From positions 1-45,445 of the forward strand of contig CACYGY010000016.1 of assembly GCA_902774025.1 (NCBI GenBank): 45,445 nt of DNA, given 5' to 3'. Within the stretch, counting starts at the first letter, position 1, and each line of letters starts with the position of its first letter. The position numbers were made by a program, and so were the translations under genes. Origin of the DNA: an uncultured Eubacteriales bacterium (GTDB lineage Bacteria; Bacillota; Clostridia; Christensenellales; Aristaeellaceae). Of this stretch, positions 34,103-40,927 are shown in pieces. A model generated the notes under the pieces. The model had not been told where the DNA came from, searched no databases, and saw only the letters and a program-made list of their open reading frames with translations.

Positions 34103-34687
34103 TCACTCGTCATCCGGACGGAGAATGATGTTCCCGTTCTCAATCCGGTCAACGATCGCCAGCGATTTAACACGGATTCCTTCTTCCCGCAGCTTTCTGC
34201 CGCCGGACTGGAATCCCTTTTCCACCGCAATCCCGACCCCGATGACCTTCGCCTTCTGCTGATGGCACAGATTCATCAGCCCCCGGGCTGCCTCGCCATC
34301 CGCCAGAAAGTCGTCAATGATCAGCACACGGCTGCCCTCCGGCAGATACCTGCGCTCCACACGGATGATGTTCTGTGTTTTGTGCGTAAAGGAATAGACC
34401 GCAGCCTGGATGACCTCACCGTCCTGCACCATGGTGGCGCCTTTCTTGGCGAAGACCACAGGAATATCTCCCAGCGCGTGAGCGGTGGCCACGGCCATGG
34501 CAATGCCGCTTGCCTCAACCGTAAGGACCAGATCAGGTTTTTCATCCCTGAACTCATTCGCCCAGGCTTCCCCCATTTCAAAAAGCAGTGCCGGATCGAT
34601 CCGGTGATTCAGAAACATATCCACCTTCACGATGTCGTTTCCAATCCCCCTGCCTTCCTTCAGGATCATCCTCTTCAGTGCTTCCAC
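34103..34687 (-). CDS. xpt: Xanthine phosphoribosyltransferase
   Basis: A 194-residue type I phosphoribosyltransferase that makes XMP from xanthine and PRPP. Seen: VEALKRMILKEGRGIGNDIVKVDMFLNHRIDP, which is the normal family N-terminus; VLTVEASGIAMAV; FAKKG; and the PRPP loop VLIIDDFLADGEAARGL. I chose GTG at 34687, preceded by GGGGAG, because the family begins there; the frame is open another 27 codons but crosses the promoter. Leads the transporter operon, so imported purine is likely salvaged through xanthine. Confidence 0.93.
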   Translation of the reverse strand: MEALKRMILKEGRGIGNDIVKVDMFLNHRIDPALLFEMGEAWANEFRDEKPDLVLTVEASGIAMAVATAHALGDIPVVFAKKGATMVQDGEVIQAAVYSFTHKTQNIIRVERRYLPEGSRVLIIDDFLADGEAARGLMNLCHQQKAKVIGVGIAVEKGFQSGGRKLREEGIRVKSLAIVDRIENGNIILRPDDE

Positions 34688-34707
34688 AGCCTCACTCCCC
34701 AAAAACA

Positions 34708-34717
34708 CGAACATTCG
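34708..34717. promoter_or_regulatory. PurBox-like CGAA-nn-TTCG site
   Basis: CGAACATTCG, an inverted CGAA/TTCG around CA, sits about 10-20 bases downstream of the predicted xpt transcription start. The PurR PurBox core of Bacillota is CCGAAC with flanking A/T; the minus-strand reading AAACCGAATGTTCG fits it except at one base. Control by PurR, relieved by PRPP, is likely but inferred. Confidence 0.5.
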
Positions 34718-34733
34718 GTTTACGGATACGGGT

Positions 34734-34762
34734 ATTGTACGCCTATTTGATGAAGAATTCAA
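34734..34762 (-). promoter_or_regulatory. xpt: Sigma-A-type promoter for the xpt/ABC operon
   Basis: On the minus strand, TTGAAT (34757-34762), 17-bp spacer, TACAAT (34734-34739). The leader of about 40 nt is too short for a purine riboswitch. Confidence 0.75.
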
Positions 34763-34986
34763 TGACAAATCTATGCCGAAAAAATGAAATTCCTGTCACT
34801 TTTCATCATCCTTCCGGAAACATCTGCCAGGTTTCCGGATCACCCGGTTTTTCTCCCGGGAATCATTTCCGGTCAGGGTAAAGCAGGAAGGATGGTTTTC
34901 CGGCATGGTATACAGTCTGTCTCCGGCCGGGTTACGGTTTCCTCGGGGGGCTGCAAGGCCGTCTGACTTCTCTCTGGCGGTCACAG

Positions 34987-35021
34987 GAAAAAAGAGGGCC
35001 CTGTATGACAGGAACCCTCTT
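34987..35021 (-). terminator. Terminator of the diguanylate cyclase gene
   Basis: Arms AAGAGGG and CCCTCTT with an inner CCTGT/ACAGG stem; on the minus strand TTTTTT follows. Confidence 0.88.
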
Positions 35022-35106
35022 CTCAACAACGTCCTCACGGGAGCCATCCGTTCCATGACCGACCCTCAGGCAGAAAACGGAATCGGAATAAATCCCGGGA
35101 ACAGCC

Positions 35107-36555
35107 TCACCTTGCCGCGCTCCCCTTCATGCGGACCTTTGTCCTGTACATCTCTGCGTCGGCGGCCTTGAAGACATCCATAAAATTGTTGTCGGTATCC
35201 GGATCGTAGACCCTGCAGCCAAGGGCCGCTGACATGCCACGCCAGGATTTCTTTTTTTCCTCCCGGGCGACGGCCTCGTAAAATTCACCGATCAGAGCCT
35301 CCCGGTTGTCCAGGTCGCTTTTCTCCAGCACCACGACGAATTCATCGCCGCCGATGCGGAACACCGGGGAATGCATGAATGTGGAACAGATAATTCCGCA
35401 CAGGTCCCTGATGGCTTCGTCTCCCTTCTCGTGGCCATAGGTATCGTTGATGGTTTTCAGGTTGTTCATGTCAACCACGACAACGCCGAAACGGACAGGC
35501 CCGGCCTTGATGCGTCTGTCCAGTTCCTCTTCCGCACTGACGAAAGCCCGCTTGTTCCGCACCTGTGTCAGCGCATCCACATTGGCCGCCTTCATGAGTT
35601 CCTCTTCCTTCTCCCGGGCTTCAATCAGTTCATTGGCTGTTTTGATCAGGGTGGCCACATGATCGTTGATATCTTTTTCCATCTGGACCATGGATGTGCT
35701 CAGATCACCGATCTCATCCCTGGAATGAATCTGCAGATCTCTGAACTTGTGGCGTTCGTTCTTGTTGTCCTCACTGCAGTATTCAATGGAAGCTTTGGAA
35801 AGGATGTTCACAGGCCGGATGACAAAACGGTCCACCAGCACAACGCCGAGGATGCCGGTCAGCACGGCGAACCCCACCAGGATCGCAGCGATGATCAGAA
35901 GATAGTCGTTCTTGATCTTCGTGATCTTGGTCATGCTGGAGTCTGCGCAGAAGTAGCCGAGAATCTGTCCGTTTTCATCCACAATGGGCTTGCCCAGGGC
36001 TACGGTCCACCCGTAGTTTTCCGTCTCCACGATGTCCACCGGCAGTCCGTCCATCGGATGCTCCAGAACCGCATAGTCGTTTTCCGTGAAGAGGTCAAAG
36101 GAACCGGGCATGCACATTTCCTCATCATAGGAGGCATCCACGACATAGATCATCCGGGCGTTGTCATTGTCCGGCACCATAATGTAGATATACTCGAATC
36201 TGCCCTGGTCCTGAATGGCCCGCAGCCAGTTCTGCAAAAGGATGAAATCGTCCATGGTGAGAATGTCGCTGTAAAGATTCACATACGCCGTGTGCTCCTC
36301 ACTGCCCCATTCCTCGTTGCTGACTTTTTCCTCCGTGCGGTTGTAGATCTGCATAACCTCATCCCGCACATGCCGAACCTGGTTTTTGTCAATAATCTCC
36401 GTCATCGCGTTAGCCAGGGATTCCGCCTTATCGATAAACTGCTGGCGGATAATGCTTGTCAGGGCGATGTTGGTGCCGATGATCGAAGCCACGCAGAGAA
36501 CTGCCGTGAAGATGAAGATCATGATAACGGTCTTCAGTCTCAGGGATATCCTCAT
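35107..36555 (-). CDS. Membrane diguanylate cyclase (sensor-HAMP-GGDEF)
   Basis: A 482-residue protein: TM1 (about 7-30), an extracytoplasmic Cache-like sensor (about 35-225, with YIYIMVPDNDNARMIYVVDASYDE and a GLPVDIVETENYGWTVALGKPI segment), TM2 (about 226-250), HAMP-like linker (about 250-310), and a GGDEF domain with an intact active site (FRIGGDEF) and NVDALTQVRNKRAF. It should make c-di-GMP from GTP. No RxxD inhibitory site precedes the GGDEF motif, so product feedback is probably absent. Start ATG has GGGGAGGAG 9-10 nt upstream. Preceded by a leader of about 370 nt. Confidence 0.93.
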   Translation of the reverse strand: MRISLRLKTVIMIFIFTAVLCVASIIGTNIALTSIIRQQFIDKAESLANAMTEIIDKNQVRHVRDEVMQIYNRTEEKVSNEEWGSEEHTAYVNLYSDILTMDDFILLQNWLRAIQDQGRFEYIYIMVPDNDNARMIYVVDASYDEEMCMPGSFDLFTENDYAVLEHPMDGLPVDIVETENYGWTVALGKPIVDENGQILGYFCADSSMTKITKIKNDYLLIIAAILVGFAVLTGILGVVLVDRFVIRPVNILSKASIEYCSEDNKNERHKFRDLQIHSRDEIGDLSTSMVQMEKDINDHVATLIKTANELIEAREKEEELMKAANVDALTQVRNKRAFVSAEEELDRRIKAGPVRFGVVVVDMNNLKTINDTYGHEKGDEAIRDLCGIICSTFMHSPVFRIGGDEFVVVLEKSDLDNREALIGEFYEAVAREEKKKSWRGMSAALGCRVYDPDTDNNFMDVFKAADAEMYRTKVRMKGSAAR

Positions 36556-36934
36556 CCGAATCGTCTCCTCCCCGTTTCCGGACCGGTTCCCTGCCGCTCA
36601 CGCCTGACCGAGTACAGCCCAGAACCATTGAAAGCTCTCTTTCTGCTGCAGGACACACCGCATCCGCCGGAGCCATGCATTTGCCTGTCTGATTCTTTCC
36701 GCCGCCCGGCCGGGGCTCACAATCCCCCCTGTCACGGGCTCCCCCTGCCACTGCCAGGGACAAAGGGCCGGATATTCGCAGTCCCCGGAAGGCGAACCTG
36801 TTCCGGCAAATGTTGTTCAGGTCTTTCAGCAGAAACCGAATGGGACGGAAAAACCCCGCATGTTTTCCTTTCTTCTGGCAGGCAGAAGCAGGAAATCCAC
36901 ACAGGAGTATGTCTGTCATGAAAAATCACTTTGC

Positions 36935-36963
36935 ATTTTACGCGCGTCTTTGAACTTTGGCAA
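36935..36963 (-). promoter_or_regulatory. Sigma-A-type promoter upstream of the cyclase gene
   Basis: On the minus strand, TTGCCA (36958-36963), 17-bp spacer, TAAAAT (36935-36940). Nearby is also a TTGACA (minus strand, about 36976-36981) without a matching -10. Confidence 0.6.
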
Positions 36964-37020
36964 TAGAAAAATGCGTCTGTCAAACGATTCATCGTATATT
37001 GCATGTTTTTGCCGGAACTG

Positions 37021-37054
37021 AAAAGCAGCGCTCTGCCAAAGTACAGAACGCTGC
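37021..37054 (-). terminator. Terminator downstream of the TIGR04076 gene
   Basis: Arms GCAGCGCTCTG (37025-37035) and CAGAACGCTGC (37044-37054), one mismatch/wobble; on the minus strand TTTT follows. Confidence 0.85.
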
Positions 37055-37195
37055 CCCCGGATTCTCTTTATAAGCCGATACCCCGGCACCTTTCTGACGG
37101 TCGTTCCCGGTCCAGCAGGAGAGACACAGGACAGGCCTGCGGTGCCCCTCTGTCCGGAATCACAGCTTCGAGACATATCTCCTTCATCTGCGGGC

Positions 37196-37561
37196 TCAGA
37201 TGGTCTGATCAGGAAAATCCCAGAAATGACCTTTGTGAAAGTTCTCATTGCCCAGAGGCGTGGCTGTCAGTCTGAAAATCACACAGCCGTCCGGACACAC
37301 AACCGTCTTCGTATACCGCCCGTCACCTCCGAGATTCTCCAGATCGCCTCCGCTCCTGACCGCCTCCATCAGCGGAAAAAGAATCATCATGGCTTTCGAA
37401 CAGATTCCATAGCCGTCCTGATTCACAGGGCATCCATATGTGCAGGTGTACCGGTCCCCGATCTGTTCACCATTGCGGCAGTACCGCTCAGTATGATCGC
37501 CCTGCACAAATCCCGTGACTTCAACCGTAAACTCGTATTCCTCATCATACCATTTTTTCAT
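37196..37561 (-). CDS. TIGR04076-family protein
   Basis: A 121-residue protein with the pattern of the TIGR04076 family: EFTVEVTGF near the N-terminus, conserved Cys residues in YGCPVNQDGYGICSKAM, LFPLMEAVRSGG, and VCPDGCVIFRLTA at the end. The function of the family is not known; the spaced Cys suggest metal or redox chemistry. ATG at 37561 has GGGAGAG upstream, and the preceding 22 codons of the open frame do not look like the family. It is 78 nt after the XRE/zinc-ribbon gene and probably cotranscribed. Confidence 0.85.
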   Translation of the reverse strand: MKKWYDEEYEFTVEVTGFVQGDHTERYCRNGEQIGDRYTCTYGCPVNQDGYGICSKAMMILFPLMEAVRSGGDLENLGGDGRYTKTVVCPDGCVIFRLTATPLGNENFHKGHFWDFPDQTI

Positions 37562-37639
37562 GTGCTCTCTCCCAACTCCCGCTTCCGGTATGCTCAGAAG
37601 ATTCCGGGGTACAGCCACCGGTAACAAACCCCCGTATGC

Positions 37640-38404
37640 TCATCTCTTTCGATACAGAACGAGTTCCGGGTCCGCACCGTCTTTTCCATAGGTGCAGATC
37701 AGGATGAAATCCATGCCGGCCAGGACCCCGAAGCATCTTTCCCCGCCAAATTCCGATTCAAGCTGGTTGCCCAGATAGGTGACATGATCATCCAGAAACT
37801 TCACCGTCGCCCCACCCGGGAGCCTGTACTCAAGGTTCACGTATTTTCCCACAAGCGCGTTCAGCTTTTCCACCCTGGGCATGCCTTCAATGTGCAGATC
37901 ATTGATCTCATCCATCAGCTTTCTCTTGAAGGCTTCAAACTGTCCGTCATCGCTGAGTTCATCGTATTTCTTCCAGTAGTCCAGTCGGGGCAGCGTTTCC
38001 TTCAGATAGGAACGGGCCTGCTCTTCGGAAAAGCCCTGGGGAATCATGTTGCTCACGCATACCTCAATCAGATCATCCAGATTGCTGTATGTATATGTCC
38101 CGTCCGCGTAGCACCACTGACAGTATTCCTCATTGATGGTTCCGTCCCTGTTTCTGCCGAGAATCCCGTCTTCCAGGGGCATTCCGCAGCACTGACAGAT
38201 CAGCTTCTGCGGTGAGCCGAGAAGCGTATTGATGGAGACGCGGAAAAGATTTGAAAGAAGTTTCAGGGTTTCCGTGCCCGGAACCGTTTCACCCGTTTCC
38301 CAGCGAGAAACCGCCTGCCGCGTCACAAATACTTTCTCTGCCAGTTCATCCTGAGACAGTCCCTGCTGTGTTCTGAGCTGATAAATGACATCCTGTGTTT
38401 TCAC
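37640..38404 (-). CDS. XRE-type regulator with zinc-ribbon domain
   Basis: A 254-residue protein: helix-turn-helix of the XRE/Cro type (about 3-60: LRTQQGLSQDELAEKVFVTRQAVSRWETGETVPG), a zinc ribbon (about 68-100: CQCCGMPLEDG, EEYCQWCYADGTYT; four Cys in two CxxC pairs), and a helical C-terminal part (about 105-180) followed by a beta-rich end (about 190-254). This layout, HTH plus putative zinc ribbon (Zn_ribbon_2 type), is common in gut Clostridia; the effector is unknown. Start GTG with GAGGAGG upstream. Confidence 0.9.
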   Translation of the reverse strand: MKTQDVIYQLRTQQGLSQDELAEKVFVTRQAVSRWETGETVPGTETLKLLSNLFRVSINTLLGSPQKLICQCCGMPLEDGILGRNRDGTINEEYCQWCYADGTYTYSNLDDLIEVCVSNMIPQGFSEEQARSYLKETLPRLDYWKKYDELSDDGQFEAFKRKLMDEINDLHIEGMPRVEKLNALVGKYVNLEYRLPGGATVKFLDDHVTYLGNQLESEFGGERCFGVLAGMDFILICTYGKDGADPELVLYRKR

Positions 38405-38434
38405 TCTGACACCTCCTCACTGAGTCCTGTCTCA

Positions 38435-38463
38435 ATTGTAGGATACGGTCACAGGGAAAACAA
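38435..38463 (-). promoter_or_regulatory. Sigma-A-type promoter for the XRE/zinc-ribbon gene
   Basis: On the minus strand, TTGTTT (38458-38463), 17-bp spacer, TACAAT (38435-38440). Confidence 0.65.
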
Positions 38464-38613
38464 GCAACTCTCTGTTGCTTTCGGCTTCCAAAGACCGGCA
38501 CGGGGCAGCCTTTCCGATCCGGGCCTTCCTCCGTTCCCCCCATCCGCGGGACAGGACGGAGACAATGTCCCATTCCTGCCGACCACCAGGTGCCGGGGAA
38601 AACCCGTTTGCCC

Positions 38614-38656
38614 GAAAAAGGGCCCGGAACCCTGATTTCACGATTTTCGGCCCTTT
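38614..38656 (-). terminator. Terminator of the EAL gene
   Basis: Arms AAAGGGCC (38617-38624) and GGCCCTTT (38649-38656); on the minus strand the stem is followed by TTC. A second hairpin at 38463-38480 may back it up. Confidence 0.75.
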
Positions 38657-38705
38657 CAGAATCAAATCCATTCCTCATGACGAAAGTTGATCCGGCTCTT
38701 CCGTA

Positions 38706-40454
38706 TCATGAAACGGCCGCGGAAACCGACTGAGCAATCAGCTTTTCCGCCTCCTCAGGGGGCATCGGACGTCCCCAGAGAAAACCCTGGATGAAATCGC
38801 AGCCGATTTCCCGGAGCGTTTCCATCTGGGCTGTTTCCTCAATTCCCTCAGCAATCACCTCAAGGCTCATAATGTGCCCGATGGATATGATGGCAGCAAC
38901 ATATTTGCAGGAGGATTCGCTGTCGTTCATCCGGTCGATAAAGGACTTGTCCACCTTCAGCAGATCTGCCGGAATCTGATTCAGATAACTGAGGGAGGAA
39001 TAACCGGTCCCGAAATCATCAATGGCGATTCTCAGACCGAGTTTCTTCAGCTCGTTGACACACCTGAGCGCTTCCCCCATGGAATCAATCATAATCGACT
39101 CCGTGATCTCGATCTCAATCCGTTCCGCCGGAATCCGGTACTCCGCGAGAATGGCCTGCACTTCACTGATAAAGTCCTTTCTCATCAGATGCTGAACAGA
39201 GACGTTCACGCTCAGGATGATCTCAGCCCCGGTTCTGCACAGCACGTCTCCAAAGAACGCGGCGGATTTCCGGAACACTGCACTGTCAATCCGGCTGACC
39301 AGCCCGGCTTTCTCAGCGACGGGTATGAATTCCCCCGGACTGATCACGTTTCCTTCCCCATCCTTCATGCGTGCCAGAGCTTCAAACCCCCGGAGTCTGT
39401 GCTGAACATCAAACTGCGGCTGAAGATTGAAGAGGACAAGGTCCTTCTCCAGAACGTCCCTGATGGTATTTTCGATCTCCATGTCGCGTTCACTGGAGAG
39501 AAGCGAAGCCGTGAATCTGAGGATTGGTTTGCCCGTCCCGGAATCCCTGGACATGGACATGGCGACATCCGCATAGGTCATCAGCTGATCCGGGGTAGCG
39601 GCATCGTCGGGATACTCCGCGTAACCGAAACATCCCTGAAGATGAAAATCACTTCCATTGATTGTCAGCGTCTTCTCCATTTCTTCCCGGTAACGTCCAA
39701 TCACCTGCAGGACCTCTTCCCCGGAAGCGTAATTGCGGATGATGAGATAAAATCCGTTTCCGCTCACCCTTGCAACAAACTCCTGCATGTCCGATTCTGC
39801 CGCCAGCACTTTCCACCTGTCCGCCACAGCGACCAGCGTCTGGTCTCCCGCCTCATGCCCCATCAGATTGTTGATTCCCCTGAAATTCTTCAGATTGATG
39901 GAAACAAGCGTAAAAGGTTTTCGTTCATGAACAAGCTGTTCCACCAGTCTGGAGCATGCAAACCGGTTTGGCAGACCCGTCAGTGAATCCAGCGCTGCCT
40001 GTTCACGCATCTCCTGCTGAGACCTGGACAGCCGTCTGTAATTGATATGGATGACAGTGGTGGCGAAAATCACCAGAATATTGGAGAAAAATCCAGGCAG
40101 TCCCGACAGAACAGGAGCCCGGAGCATGCTCACAATCTGCATCGGAAACTGCAGAAGCGAAAGCCCCAGGGCGATGTGATACCCAAGTTCCCGGTAAAAA
40201 ACCACCATCAGGATCAGGCTGAGACTCACGATGGAGGAAATCACGCCGGAAAAGGAGGACACCGGCAGCAATTTGCCTCCTACCATGAGCGAGTCTCTGG
40301 ACATGGAGATCATGGGAATATAAATACTGAACCCTATGTACATGAGAACGAGAACCACAAGCAGGACCTTTGATGAACGCTGCTCTACATGAATGTCATC
40401 AAGCATCCGGTCAATGCTCCGATTCTCTTTTTGCCCGGTTGCGACCTTCTTCAT
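38706..40454 (-). CDS. Membrane c-di-GMP phosphodiesterase (degenerate GGDEF plus EAL)
   Basis: A 582-residue protein: about four membrane helices (about 29-140), a GGDEF-like domain with a broken active site (RVSGNGFYLI where GGDEF is expected), then an EAL domain with intact landmarks: FEALARM, NVSVQHL, EIEITES, IDDFGTGYSSLSYL with the metal-binding Asp pair, DKSFI, AEGIEE and QGFLWGRPM. It should hydrolyse c-di-GMP; the degenerate GGDEF may sense GTP. Start ATG has a weak ribosome binding site (GACGGGTG). Its own promoter lies upstream. Not next to a flagellar or cellulose locus. Confidence 0.93.
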   Translation of the reverse strand: MKKVATGQKENRSIDRMLDDIHVEQRSSKVLLVVLVLMYIGFSIYIPMISMSRDSLMVGGKLLPVSSFSGVISSIVSLSLILMVVFYRELGYHIALGLSLLQFPMQIVSMLRAPVLSGLPGFFSNILVIFATTVIHINYRRLSRSQQEMREQAALDSLTGLPNRFACSRLVEQLVHERKPFTLVSINLKNFRGINNLMGHEAGDQTLVAVADRWKVLAAESDMQEFVARVSGNGFYLIIRNYASGEEVLQVIGRYREEMEKTLTINGSDFHLQGCFGYAEYPDDAATPDQLMTYADVAMSMSRDSGTGKPILRFTASLLSSERDMEIENTIRDVLEKDLVLFNLQPQFDVQHRLRGFEALARMKDGEGNVISPGEFIPVAEKAGLVSRIDSAVFRKSAAFFGDVLCRTGAEIILSVNVSVQHLMRKDFISEVQAILAEYRIPAERIEIEITESIMIDSMGEALRCVNELKKLGLRIAIDDFGTGYSSLSYLNQIPADLLKVDKSFIDRMNDSESSCKYVAAIISIGHIMSLEVIAEGIEETAQMETLREIGCDFIQGFLWGRPMPPEEAEKLIAQSVSAAVS

Positions 40455-40512
40455 TTGTACACCCGTCTTTACAATCTCAGATTGAATTCCATAGAATCAT
40501 TCACGCAGAAAA

Positions 40513-40541
40513 ATCATATCACACACTTTCCGTGTACGCAA
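40513..40541 (-). promoter_or_regulatory. Sigma-A-type promoter for the EAL gene
   Basis: On the minus strand, TTGCGT (40536-40541), 17-bp spacer, TATGAT (40513-40518). Confidence 0.7.
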
Positions 40542-40659
40542 CGAACCTCTCCCGGATTTCTCCGGGGATTCGTGATCTGCACCTCTGACAGGCGCAAAAC
40601 GGTCCCGGGACGACAGCAGGACCGGAACAGCGTCCGTCTTTTCCCGCTTTTGCATATGG

Positions 40660-40688
40660 TTGACAGAACGAATTCATGGGAATAGAAT
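40660..40688 (+). promoter_or_regulatory. Near-consensus promoter upstream of the MutS2-like gene
   Basis: TTGACA (40660-40665), 17-bp spacer, TAGAAT (40683-40688). The strongest-looking promoter in the window. The first supported start codon is about 230 nt downstream. Confidence 0.82.
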
Positions 40689-40888
40689 GTCTGCGACAGG
40701 CACCCCGGATGACCGGGCTATCCTGCGGAGGTGTGTTTGGAAACTGTTCTGTAACGGAGAACATGGCTGAGTCAGGCGGAGCGGATGCATGACCGCCTGT
40801 TTGCTGATGCCATGACGCGGCACAGGCAGGGACCGGACATTTTTTGTTTGCCGTTTTTCCCTGCTCCTCCGCATAATCCGAATACTTG

Positions 40889-40917
40889 CTTGTTCATGCG
40901 CCATTCTGATGAACAAG
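40889..40917 (+). repeat. 9-bp perfect inverted repeat at the MutS2-like ribosome binding site
   Basis: CTTGTTCAT (40889-40897) and ATGAACAAG (40909-40917), 11-nt loop. The right arm runs into the AGAGGG that serves the ATG at 40928, so it could be an operator or an RNA hairpin that affects translation. Confidence 0.6.
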
Positions 40918-40927
40918 AGGGATCCAG

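Larger units (their letters stand above)
36556..37195. other. 640-bp intergenic: long leader of the cyclase gene, plus a terminator
   Basis: From the predicted cyclase promoter (36935-36963) to the ATG at 36555 is about 370 nt without a supported gene. A hairpin lies at about 36864-36895 (arms TTTCCTTTCTTCTG/CAGAAGCAGGAAA, imperfect) and another CCCTG/CAGGG stem at about 36744-36760. The right part (37018-37195) holds the terminator and 3' UTR of the TIGR04076 gene. The 36428-36919 minus frame has no family features. Confidence 0.5.
38405..38705. other. 301-bp intergenic: promoter of the XRE gene and terminators
   Basis: Contains the XRE promoter (38435-38463), the terminator at 38614-38656, and a small second hairpin AAGCAAC/GTTGCTT at 38463-38480 with TTTT-like trailing bases on the minus strand. 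No gene seen. Confidence 0.55.
40455..40927. other. 473-bp divergent intergenic region
   Basis: Between the minus-strand EAL gene and the plus-strand MutS2-like gene. Holds the EAL promoter, a near-consensus plus-strand promoter (40660-40688), a leader of about 230 nt with a CAGGCGG/CCGCCTG hairpin (40773-40799) and T-runs (about 40839-40858), and the 9-bp inverted repeat at 40889-40917. A 27-codon frame at 40709-40792 has no good ribosome binding site. Confidence 0.55.

Noticed and set aside
34688..34735. CCGTAAAC upstream of xpt, recalling the purine riboswitch
   Set aside because: The leader is only about 40 nt and lacks the ATATGG and TACC loops, so an aptamer cannot form.
36556..36780. 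CAGGCAAA in the cyclase leader, recalling the c-di-GMP-I riboswitch
   Set aside because: The second conserved part (GACGCAAAGCC) and the P1b/P2 arms are missing.
40709..40792. 27-codon frame in the MutS2 leader
   Set aside because: No good ribosome binding site; codon content not distinctive.
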